A DNA stretch of 25,189 nt from the IMG/VR virus record IMGVR_UViG_3300042892_003483, positions 1-25,189 of that record. One strand, 5' to 3'. Numbering within the stretch: the stretch's first letter is position 1; every line of letters starts with the position of its first letter. This document shows positions 1 to 4,624 of this stretch, in pieces. The position numbers were made by a program, and so were the translations under genes. The stretch comes from a virus. The notes under the pieces are model-generated. The model was not told the DNA's origin and searched no databases. It was given only the letters and a program-made list of their open reading frames with translations.

Positions 1-774
1 AGAAGATTTGATAAAAAAGACAACATTAGAAAAGCTAATATATTAGCTGAACAAAGATACCTACAATCTAAGGGTTTAATTAATGAAAATGAAGATTGGG
101 ACTTAGAAAGTAGAAAACAAGAATACGGTATTAACCCAGAAATTGACCAAGAAGAATTAAATAGTGAAAACACTTATAAGGTTGAAGTTATAGGTAAAGA
201 AGCTGAAAAAGATGGTGGTTACAAACACCGTTGGGTTTATGAAATAACAGCTAATAACGAAGAAGAAGCTGAAGCAAAAGCTGCTGACCGATTTAATGAA
301 AATTTCCGTTTAAGTGATATTTATTTATTCTCAGTAAAGGCAATTACTAACCCAACTGAAGATGACGAATCTCAACCAAGGGGTATTAGAATGGGTGAAA
401 TGGGTATCGATGAAGATAATGTAGAAAGTCAATTTAGTAAACCAAGTTTTGCTGATTCTATTGTTAAGGGTGCTCAGAGTAGTTTACATGAAGATGGTAA
501 TGATACATACTTTGAAACTTTAAGTGAAGTATTGGATGCTGTTAGACAAAAAGCAGCGCAATTAGGGTTTGAAGTTGATGAGCAGACAATTTGGACTAAT
601 TTTGGTACTGGTGGAATATCATATGAAACTGAGAAGTCAGCAAATATCCCATTATTACAGAATGGAGAACCAATCCTGGATAAAAGAGGTAAAGAAGCTA
701 ATAGATATATACGTGTATCAATCTACAGAATGCCTAGTGGTAGGTACGAATTAACAATGTATAAAACTTGGTAA
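1..774 (+). CDS. Unrecognised phage protein, 5' end outside window
   Basis: The frame is open from the first base to the TAA at 772-774, giving 257 residues without a start, so the gene begins upstream. Internal ATGs near 391 and 400 are only methionines in the same frame. The visible part starts with a basic stretch containing RKANILAEQRYLQSKG, followed by an acidic linker, an alpha/beta-looking segment (NTYKVEVIG...WVYEITANNEEEAEAKA, residues ~59-98), a second acidic linker, and a C-terminal domain with SEVLDAVRQKAAQLGF and a strand-rich end (YIRVSIYRMPSGRYELTMYKTW). I do not recognise the family. It lies just upstream of the promoter of tRNA cluster 1 and is transcribed in the same direction. 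A-rich sequence follows the stop, without a clear terminator. Confidence 0.85.
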   Translation, partial: RRFDKKDNIRKANILAEQRYLQSKGLINENEDWDLESRKQEYGINPEIDQEELNSENTYKVEVIGKEAEKDGGYKHRWVYEITANNEEEAEAKAADRFNENFRLSDIYLFSVKAITNPTEDDESQPRGIRMGEMGIDEDNVESQFSKPSFADSIVKGAQSSLHEDGNDTYFETLSEVLDAVRQKAAQLGFEVDEQTIWTNFGTGGISYETEKSANIPLLQNGEPILDKRGKEANRYIRVSIYRMPSGRYELTMYKTW

Positions 775-796
775 ATAAAAATATTTTTAAAAAAAC

Positions 797-827
797 TTGA
801 CAAATAAAAAAACTTTTAGTATATTTG
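797..827 (+). promoter_or_regulatory. Bacteroidota-type promoter P1 for leader 1 / tRNA cluster 1
   Basis: TTGACA begins at 797 and TATATTTG lies at 820-827, with 20 nt between TTG and TA. This fits the Bacteroidota sigma factor consensus (TTG at -33, TAnnTTTG at -7). The surrounding ~50 nt recur almost unchanged at 21249 and 23495, each time upstream of a short leader ORF and a tRNA cluster. Confidence 0.85.
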
Positions 828-863
828 CATATATTTAATTAATACACAAATAAAAAAAACACA

Positions 864-962
864 ATGATAACAAATAACATACATAGAATGTCGATTAGTA
901 ATTGGAGACGTAATAGTCTACAAACTAGGTCTGGTATGTTCAGCGATATCATTGAGTTCTAA
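864..962 (+). CDS. Leader peptide 1 (32 aa), candidate attenuator of tRNA cluster 1
   Basis: ATG 864 to TAA 960-962 encodes 32 residues; the first 18 are MITNNIHRMSISNWRRNS. Apart from one Thr, these 18 residues are all Asn, Ile, His, Arg, Met, Ser or Trp. That is the set of amino acids of the tRNAs read downstream: Asn, His, Trp, Ser, Ile, Met, Arg. The ORF starts 37 nt after the -7 box of P1 and ends 23 nt before a terminator hairpin. The same promoter/short ORF/terminator/tRNA arrangement occurs twice more in this window, each with its own matching composition. The sequence shows ORF, order and composition; regulation by ribosome stalling is inferred by analogy with amino-acid operon leaders. 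The peptide has no signal peptide and resembles no protein I know. Confidence 0.7.
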   Translation: MITNNIHRMSISNWRRNSLQTRSGMFSDIIEF

Positions 963-985
963 AAATAAGAATTTAATAAAATCAG

Positions 986-1018
986 AAACCCGACCTAGAA
1001 ATAGAGTTGGGTTTTTTT
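986..1018 (+). terminator. Terminator/attenuator hairpin 1
   Basis: AAACCCGAC (986-994) pairs with GTTGGGTTT (1006-1014) with one G-U pair, and a run of T follows. A competing pairing is visible: leader bases 925-935 (CTAGGTCTGGT) pair with 988-998 (ACCCGACCTAG) at 10 of 11 positions, which would disrupt the terminator. It lies between the leader ORF and the tRNAs, so it probably attenuates rather than ends a gene. Confidence 0.8.
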
Positions 1019-1032
1019 ATGTCATAAAAATT

Positions 1033-1212
1033 ATGGAAAAATTAGTAAGAACATTAGGAACTGTAAAAGTCTCAGACTTCCAAAAGAACTTCGATAAGAT
1101 TTATGACGAATACAATGCGAAAGCAAAAGAAATGGGTTACAACGGTAATCTTAAATTTGAAAAGAAGGGTGGCAAAGTAACAATATTTGTCACAATTAAC
1201 ATTCCCCTGTAG
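1033..1212 (+). CDS. Small protein of unknown function whose stop codon lies in a tRNA gene
   Basis: ATG 1033 starts a 59-residue ORF (MEKLVRTLGTVKVSDFQKNF at the N terminus). The frame is open further upstream to 952, but that stretch runs through the terminator, so 1033 is the credible start. The product is lysine-rich and looks like a helix (SDFQKNFDKIYDEYNAKAKEMG) followed by a beta hairpin (LKFEKKGGKVTIFVTINI). I do not recognise it. Its TAG stop (1210-1212) is made of tRNA-Asn positions 8-10, so the reading frame enters the acceptor stem. Translation to the stop would place a ribosome on the tRNA 5' end, which may compete with tRNA folding or processing. It is the first element after the terminator and would be made only on read-through transcripts. 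Confidence 0.6.
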   Translation: MEKLVRTLGTVKVSDFQKNFDKIYDEYNAKAKEMGYNGNLKFEKKGGKVTIFVTINIPL

Positions 1213-1276
1213 CTCAGTTGGTTAGAGCAACGCACTGTTAATGCGTGGGTCCCTGGTTCGAGTCCAGGTGGGGGAG
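1203..1276 (+). tRNA. tRNA-Asn(GTT)
   Basis: The acceptor stem is 1203-1209 with 1269-1275, and G1276 is the discriminator. The anticodon arm is ACGCA-CTGTTAA-TGCGT with anticodon GTT. The T arm is CCTGG-TTCGAGT-CCAGG. CCA is not encoded. The first ten bases overlap the end of the small ORF at 1033-1212. Confidence 0.93.
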
Positions 1277-1278
1277 CT

Positions 1279-1362
1279 GTGTCTGAGGTGGATATTAGTT
1301 TGCCACACCTGTCTGTGAAACAGGGGTCTTACGACATGCGGGTTCAATTCCCGTCAGACACC
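1279..1362 (+). tRNA. tRNA-His(GTG), with enlarged variable region
   Basis: The acceptor stem GTGTCTG (1279-1285) pairs fully with CAGACAC (1355-1361). C1362 is the discriminator expected for tRNA-His. The anticodon arm is CCTGT-CTGTGAA-ACAGG, anticodon GTG at 1315-1317. Two oddities: base 8 is A instead of U, and the variable region is about 13 nt (1325-1337) with a possible GTC/GAC mini-stem, whereas tRNA-His normally has about 5. G-1 is not encoded (T1278). The identity agrees with a His codon in leader peptide 1. Confidence 0.75.
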
Positions 1363-1398
1363 AACAAAGGTTCTTTGACATATTGGTAAGTAAAACAC

Positions 1399-1469
1399 AC
1401 GAGTGACAGCCTAGGGGCGGGCGGGCCTCCAAAACCTTGCCGTAGGGAGTTCGAACCTCTCCACTCGTG
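1399..1469 (+). tRNA. Probable tRNA-Trp(CCA), divergent
   Basis: Bases 1399-1405 (ACGAGTG) pair with 1462-1468 (CACTCGT). The T arm GGGAG-TTCGAAC-CTCTC is complete. The anticodon loop CTCCAAA (1427-1433) gives CCA, and the CTCCAAAACC and GGGAGTTCGA blocks resemble bacterial tRNA-Trp. The anticodon stem has mismatches at both ends and the D arm is G-rich and unlike a normal D arm, so folding is weaker than in its neighbours. The only Trp codon of leader peptide 1 supports the identity. Confidence 0.62.
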
Positions 1470-1471
1470 CT

Positions 1472-1566
1472 AATATAACGTTATAAGGTTATAAGGTTAT
1501 ATTATAACGTTATAAGGTTATAAGGCTGTAGCCTTATATTATAACATTATAAGGCTGTAGCCTTAT
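1472..1566 (+). repeat. AT-rich direct and inverted repeat block between tRNA genes
   Basis: A unit of the form ATAACGTTATAAGGTTATAAGG occurs at about 1475-1496 and 1504-1525, with a degenerate third copy near 1540-1555. The perfect hairpin AAGGCTGTAGCCTT occurs at 1522-1535 and again at 1551-1564. The block fills the gap between tRNA-Trp and tRNA-Ser and contains no ORF. It may mark processing hairpins or slipped-strand expansion. Confidence 0.75.
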
Positions 1567-1577
1567 TATTTAAAAAT

Positions 1578-1664
1578 GGAGAAGTGTCCGAGTGGTTTAT
1601 GGTGCTGGTCTTGAAAACCAGTGGACCTGAAAGGGTTCCGAGAGTTCGAATCTCTCCTTCTCCT
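1578..1664 (+). tRNA. tRNA-Ser(TGA)
   Basis: The acceptor stem GGAGAAG (1578-1584) pairs with CTTCTCC (1657-1663). The anticodon arm is CTGGT-CTTGAAA-ACCAG, anticodon TGA. A class II variable arm is present (CCTGAAAGGG) and the T arm is GAGAG-TTCGAAT-CTCTC. The discriminator appears to be T instead of the usual G. Confidence 0.92.
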
Positions 1665-1734
1665 CTAAAAATAAAATTTATGAAAAAGGTATTTGATATG
1701 TTGTAAGGTCTGCTATTCACAGACTCACAACATT

Positions 1735-1929
1735 ATGAGTAAAAAAATTAACAGAGCAAAACTGAACAAAGCAAAAACTTCTAAAGAATACAATTGTATT
1801 CGATGGATGAACATTTATGGTTATAACATATGGGATTATGGGTGGAATTGGAGCCACCGTAATCTACCAAATCATAAATGGAGAGAATTTAAAACGTGGA
1901 AACACAACAGAAAAACAAAGTGGAAGTAA
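1735..1929 (+). CDS. Small basic tryptophan-rich ORF between tRNA genes
   Basis: ATG 1735 gives 64 residues, ending at the TAA at 1927-1929. The frame is open from 1693, but a hairpin (TGTTGT 1699-1704 with ACAACA 1727-1732, and GTCTG/CAGAC inside it) occupies that stretch, so I prefer 1735. The product starts MSKKINRAKLNKAKTSKEYN and is basic and unusually rich in aromatic residues, with seven Trp plus many Asn, Lys and Arg, and no membrane segment. I do not recognise it. It sits between tRNA-Ser and tRNA-Ile, and its 3' end forms a hairpin with downstream sequence (TGGAAG 1921-1926 with CTTCCA 1935-1940). Its Trp, Asn, Arg and His content echoes the tRNAs around it. It may be a real small protein or a chance ORF. 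Confidence 0.45.
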   Translation: MSKKINRAKLNKAKTSKEYNCIRWMNIYGYNIWDYGWNWSHRNLPNHKWREFKTWKHNRKTKWK

Positions 1930-1948
1930 TATGGCTTCCACTCACAAT

Positions 1949-2022
1949 AGGAAGCTAGCTCAACTGGTTAGAGCACTTCGCTGATACCGAAGAGGTTATG
2001 GGTTCGAGTCCCGTGTTTCCTA
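1949..2022 (+). tRNA. tRNA-Ile(GAT)
   Basis: The acceptor stem AGGAAGC (1949-1955) pairs with GTTTCCT (2015-2021) with one G-U pair; A2022 is the discriminator. The anticodon arm is CTTCG-CTGATAC-CGAAG, anticodon GAT. The D and T arms are normal. Confidence 0.93.
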
Positions 2023-2026
2023 CAAT

Positions 2027-2075
2027 TTATAAGGTGCCAAAACTCACTAAAAAACATAGTTTTGGCCACTTATAA
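2027..2075 (+). other. Long hairpin between tRNA-Ile and a tRNA-like RNA
   Basis: TTATAAGGTGCCAAAACT (2027-2044) is nearly complementary to AGTTTTGGCCACTTATAA (2058-2075), giving a stem of about 17 pairs with a small internal mismatch and a 13-nt loop. No T run follows, so it is not a typical terminator. It could be a processing site separating two RNAs of the tRNA transcript. Confidence 0.7.
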
Positions 2076-2079
2076 AAAT

Positions 2080-2156
2080 GCAGATGTATCCCCTCAAGCT
2101 TATATCTTGTAGAAAGGGTAGTTGGTCACATGTGAGTTCGAATCTCACCTTCTGTA
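2080..2156 (+). ncRNA. tRNA-like RNA lacking a D arm, possible tRNA-Ile(TAT)
   Basis: Bases 2080-2086 pair with 2149-2155 at six of seven positions and lead straight into a perfect T arm (GTGAG-TTCGAAT-CTCAC). Between them there is only one long arm: CCCT/AGGG enclosing CAAG-CTTATAT-CTTG. Its 7-nt loop would place TAT as the anticodon. A single-stranded TAGTTGGTCACA follows. No D stem is recognisable. ATA codons in leader peptide 1 fit an Ile(TAT) assignment, but a tRNA relic is equally possible. Confidence 0.4.
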
Positions 2157-2157
2157 C

Positions 2158-2232
2158 AAAGTTTATGCAATCTATGGGGTCTCTCATGTAATATTGAGGC
2201 GTGTCTAACCCAAAGCCTCTAAACTTTTTTAT
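2158..2232 (+). terminator. Branched structure with terminator-like 3' end
   Basis: AAAGTTTA (2158-2165) pairs with TAAACTTT (2220-2227), and a short T run continues. Inside, GAGGC (2196-2200) can pair with GCCTC (2215-2219). The outer stem closes a loop of more than 50 nt, so this could be a small structured RNA or processing element as well as a partial terminator ahead of the second tRNA-Asn. Confidence 0.4.
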
Positions 2233-2306
2233 TCTTCGGTAGCTATAATGGTCAGAGCAATCGGTTGTTAACCGATGGGTTGGGGGTTCGAATCCCTCCT
2301 GAAGAG
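2233..2306 (+). tRNA. tRNA-Asn(GTT), second copy
   Basis: TCTTCGG (2233-2239) pairs with CTGAAGA (2299-2305); G2306 is the discriminator. The anticodon arm is ATCGG-TTGTTAA-CCGAT, anticodon GTT. The T arm is complete. The sequence differs from the first tRNA-Asn, so it is not a recent duplicate. Confidence 0.9.
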
Positions 2307-2427
2307 CAAAATAATTTGGTTACCCCGCTTGTTCCGTATGGGGTTATAAAGATGAATCAATCAACGGAACCCATGATGGAGACCTTGCCAAGAAAGGAGG
2401 TTAAAGATTCTAGACATCGACCAAAAT
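2307..2427 (+). other. 121-nt structured spacer inside tRNA cluster 1
   Basis: No ORF or tRNA is recognisable. GTTCCGT can pair with ACGGAAC about 25 nt further on, and CCCC/GGGG pairings compete nearby. It is much longer than the spacers between ordinary tRNAs here and could hold an unknown small RNA. Confidence 0.35.
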
Positions 2428-2497
2428 GCCGCTAGTCAGTGGAGTACAACTATCCCTCATATGGATGGAAAGGTGAGTTCGAACCTCACAGGCGGTA
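2428..2497 (+). tRNA. Probable tRNA-Met or lysidine-type Ile (CAT anticodon)
   Basis: GCCGCT (2428-2433) pairs with GGCGGT (2491-2496), including wobble pairs, and the seventh pair is A-A. The T arm GTGAG-TTCGAAC-CTCAC is complete. The anticodon arm TATCC-CTCATAT-GGATG gives CAT. The D arm is short and poorly formed. Leader peptide 1 contains both internal Met and ATA codons, so either elongator Met or Ile(CAT) would fit. Confidence 0.6.
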
Positions 2498-2527
2498 CAC
2501 TAATCACATCAAAAATATTACAATTAT

Positions 2528-2601
2528 GGCTACGTGGCGCAACTGGATAGCGCACCGCATTACGACTGCGGAGGCTGTAGGTTCGAATCCTACCGTGGTC
2601 A
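2528..2601 (+). tRNA. tRNA-Arg(ACG)
   Basis: GGCTACG (2528-2534) pairs with CGTGGTC (2594-2600), with wobbles; A2601 is the discriminator. The anticodon arm is CCGCA-TTACGAC-TGCGG, anticodon ACG, which would need A34 deamination to read CGN widely. D and T arms are normal. Confidence 0.93.
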
Positions 2602-2612
2602 CTGCATAATAT

Positions 2613-2685
2613 GCCCCTATCGTTCAACTGTATAGGACCAGCCCCTTCTAAGGGCTTAATCGGGGTTAGAATCCCTGTAGGGGTA
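2613..2685 (+). tRNA. tRNA-Arg(TCT), altered T loop
   Basis: GCCCCTA (2613-2619) pairs with TAGGGGT (2678-2684); A2685 is the discriminator. The anticodon arm is AGCCC-CTTCTAA-GGGCT, anticodon TCT. The T loop reads TTAGAAT, so the near-universal C56 is A. This tRNA reads AGA, a common codon in these AT-rich genes. Confidence 0.9.
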
Positions 2686-2690
2686 CAATC

Positions 2691-2775
2691 GGAGAGTTGC
2701 CAGAGTGGTTAATGGAGCGGTTTGCTAAACCGTGGCCCTGAAAGGGGTCCGTGGGTTCGAATCCCACACTCTCCG
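2691..2775 (+). tRNA. tRNA-Ser(GCT)
   Basis: GGAGAGT (2691-2697) pairs with ACTCTCC (2768-2774); G2775 is the Ser-type discriminator. The anticodon arm is GCGGT-TTGCTAA-ACCGT, anticodon GCT. A class II variable arm (CCCTGAAAGGGG) is present. This is the last tRNA of cluster 1. Confidence 0.94.
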
Positions 2776-2813
2776 CTATTTACTAATATGTCAAATTTTT
2801 AATTTTTTAATGA

Positions 2814-2823
2814 TATTTATAAT
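2814..2823 (+). promoter_or_regulatory. AT-rich box TATTTATAAT, candidate late promoter
   Basis: TATTTATAAT lies two bases before ATG 2826. The same or a similar box (TATTTAT[T]AAT) precedes the genes at 3909, 22360 and 22518, and on the minus strand the tail and holin-like genes starting at 10439 and 19147. The late-promoter role is inferred from the type of genes that carry it; in AT-rich DNA some copies may be chance. Confidence 0.4.
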
Positions 2824-2825
2824 AT

Positions 2826-3470
2826 ATGAAATCATTAATTAAAAAATTATTAAGGGAAAGTCTTTTAAGAGAAGATTACGTCACATCATCTCAGCTTGGT
2901 AAATTAGAAATTGAATTAGATAATTTATTTAAAAGTGTTGGTGTTGATATTGAATTTACAAAACATTTTTTGGATAGGGTGAATGATGTTAGAAATGGTA
3001 AGGAAATTACAATTGAAGAACTTAGGGATATCTTTAAAAAGATTTATTCACAATACAAAGAGCAGTTAATTAAATATAAAGATGGTTTTGAGGCTGTATT
3101 TAAAAATAACCCAACAAATATTAATATCCCGTTTACTATAAGTTGGGATAAGGAAAATGGTGAGTTAGATTTAATAAGTAAAACCATTATGAGAAAAAAG
3201 GATTTTGCTACATCAAACCAAATTCTTTATGTTACTGGTAAAGAACAACAACCACCACAAGTGCAACCAAACAAAGATAGGTTTAAAAAAATCAAACTAA
3301 CCTCTGGTGATATCATTAGATATTATGAACAATTAAACAAATTTGAAACATTAGATGGTCAAAGTATTGATATTGATTCAATATTTGATGAGTTACCAGA
3401 AGATATTCAAAATAAAATAATGGAATTAGCTGAAAATTTTATAATTAAAACTAACTTATTTAACGATTAG
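2826..3470 (+). CDS. Unknown protein with a candidate capsid-targeting N terminus
   Basis: The product has 214 residues and starts MKSLIKKLLRESLLRE. Residues 9-12 read L-R-E-S and 14-16 read L-R-E, matching the (L/I)-x-E cleavage motif of T4-type prohead proteases. Two other genes here carry L-x-E at exactly residues 9-11. The body contains FTKHFLDRVNDVRNGKEIT (~39-57), an amphipathic helix, and DLISKTIMRKKDF (~118-130). This loosely recalls RelE/BrnT-like small toxin folds, but I cannot name a family. A proline/glutamine-rich linker (EQQPPQVQPN) precedes a C-terminal helical part (~145-214). A TATTTATAAT box lies immediately upstream. If the signal works, the protein would be packaged with the DNA, cut after residue 11 and ejected into the host. 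Confidence 0.85.
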   Translation: MKSLIKKLLRESLLREDYVTSSQLGKLEIELDNLFKSVGVDIEFTKHFLDRVNDVRNGKEITIEELRDIFKKIYSQYKEQLIKYKDGFEAVFKNNPTNINIPFTISWDKENGELDLISKTIMRKKDFATSNQILYVTGKEQQPPQVQPNKDRFKKIKLTSGDIIRYYEQLNKFETLDGQSIDIDSIFDELPEDIQNKIMELAENFIIKTNLFND

Positions 3471-3479
3471 AATACACCA

Positions 3480-3857
3480 TTGAATGAAAAAAAATATCAT
3501 ATCATATACAAAACAACATGTTTAGTTAATAACAAATATTATATTGGTATGCATTCAACCGATAATCTGGAAGATGGTTATATGGGTTCTGGTAAAGCAA
3601 TAAAATTTTCAATAAAAAGATATGGTAAAGAAAAACATAGAGTTGATATTTTAGAAATAGTTGAAAGTCGAGAATTATTAGCTGAGAGGGAAAGAGCTAT
3701 TGTTACATTATCTAAAGTTAAGAATGGTAAATGCATGAATCTTAAGGTTGGTGGTATTGGTGGTTTCACTAGAAAAGCTAAAATTAAGAAAAAAGTTAAA
3801 AAGAAACCAATAGCAAAAAAGAAACTTATTAAGTTAAAAACAAAACCTAAAAAATAA
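3480..3857 (+). CDS. GIY-YIG endonuclease family protein (homing-endonuclease-like), TTG start
   Basis: The 125-residue product has an N-terminal GIY-YIG nuclease domain: YHIIYKTT (residues 6-13), then NKYYIGMHST (18-27), then DGYMGSGKAIKFSIKRYG (~32-49), a spacing seen in phage Seg-type and intron-less homing endonucleases. A conserved MNLKVGGIGGF block follows. The C terminus is a lysine tail of about 30 residues that probably binds DNA nonspecifically. Only four codons separate the preceding stop from the TTG at 3480, and no in-frame ATG exists. An ATG at 3484 is in a different frame, joined to this frame only across a run of eight A. Such enzymes usually cleave related phage genomes lacking the gene. 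It lies between two candidate packaged-protein genes, which is a typical free-standing insertion. Confidence 0.85.
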   Translation: MNEKKYHIIYKTTCLVNNKYYIGMHSTDNLEDGYMGSGKAIKFSIKRYGKEKHRVDILEIVESRELLAERERAIVTLSKVKNGKCMNLKVGGIGGFTRKAKIKKKVKKKPIAKKKLIKLKTKPKK

Positions 3858-3887
3858 GTTTAAAAAGTATTTTACATTCTTAATAGG

Positions 3888-3899
3888 TATTTATTATAA
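3888..3899 (+). promoter_or_regulatory. AT-rich box TATTTATTATAA, candidate late promoter
   Basis: TATTTATTATAA lies nine bases before ATG 3909. It matches the boxes upstream of 2826, 22360 and 22518 and those on the minus strand before the tail and holin-like genes. Confidence 0.4.
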
Positions 3900-3908
3900 A
3901 ATAGTACA

Positions 3909-4586
3909 ATGAAAGATTTTATTAAACAAAAGTTGACAGAATCAATTACTTTAAATATAATTGAAAATATGATGGTTGATGAGGATTACCCATCAACATT
4001 TGACATAGAACACTTTAAAACACTTACTAAATTTGCTGAAAGGGTTAGATATTGTGAAGAACACCTTAAGAAAATTGCTTCTGGGTCATCTCGTATTGTT
4101 TATATTATTGACAACATCAAAGTACTTAAATTGGCTAAAAACAAAAAAGGAATTGCTCAAAACGAAGTTGAAATTGAATATGGTCAATATAATGATATTT
4201 CAGATATAGTAGCACAAATATTTGATTATGATGAGGAAAATAGTTTTTGGGTGGAAATGGAATTAGCCACTAAAGTTAAAAAATCTGATTTTAAAAGAAT
4301 AATTGGTTATAGTTTTGAAGATTACCAAGTAGGTATTCATAATTATGGTATTGATTCTGGTAATTCAAAAGGTTTTAAATATGATATGGATAAAGAATTA
4401 GCTGATGATATGTGGGAAAATGAATTCATGTATGAAATGTTTTCTTTTATAGGTAATTACGCAGTACCAACAGGTGATTTAGAAAGGTTAAATTCTTATG
4501 GAATTGTCAAAAGAGATGGGCAAGATAAAATCGTATTGATTGATTATGGGTTAACACATAACGTTTATTCAAGTTATTATTCGTAA
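3909..4586 (+). CDS. Protein-kinase-like protein with candidate capsid-targeting N terminus
   Basis: The 225-residue product starts MKDFIKQKLTES, with L-T-E-S at residues 9-12, the same signal position as its two neighbours. The body has features of a minimal kinase fold: a Gly/Ser loop ASGSSRIVY (57-65), a beta-3-type lysine in VLKLA (K74), a helix AQNEVEIE after it, a hinge-like WVEMELA (114-120), and IVLIDYG (208-214) resembling the DFG segment. A clear HRD catalytic loop is not visible, so it may be a divergent kinase or a pseudokinase. By analogy with T4 Alt, an injected enzyme that modifies host proteins at the start of infection, this could act on host targets immediately after entry. 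The kinase call is from motifs only. Confidence 0.8.
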   Translation: MKDFIKQKLTESITLNIIENMMVDEDYPSTFDIEHFKTLTKFAERVRYCEEHLKKIASGSSRIVYIIDNIKVLKLAKNKKGIAQNEVEIEYGQYNDISDIVAQIFDYDEENSFWVEMELATKVKKSDFKRIIGYSFEDYQVGIHNYGIDSGNSKGFKYDMDKELADDMWENEFMYEMFSFIGNYAVPTGDLERLNSYGIVKRDGQDKIVLIDYGLTHNVYSSYYS

Positions 4587-4589
4587 AAT

Positions 4590-4620
4590 TTGTTATATTT
4601 AAATATATTTTATATCTTTG
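4590..4620 (+). promoter_or_regulatory. Bacteroidota-type promoter for the kinase/2H gene
   Basis: TTG at 4590-4592 and TATCTTTG at 4613-4620 are 20 nt apart. ATG 4625 begins only four bases after the TTTG, so the transcript would have almost no 5' leader. Confidence 0.7.
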
Positions 4621-4624
4621 TGAT

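Noticed and set aside
952-1032. N-terminal extension of the small ORF ending at 1212
   Set aside because: It would be translated through the terminator hairpin and overlap leader 1 in another frame; ATG 1033 after the hairpin is better.
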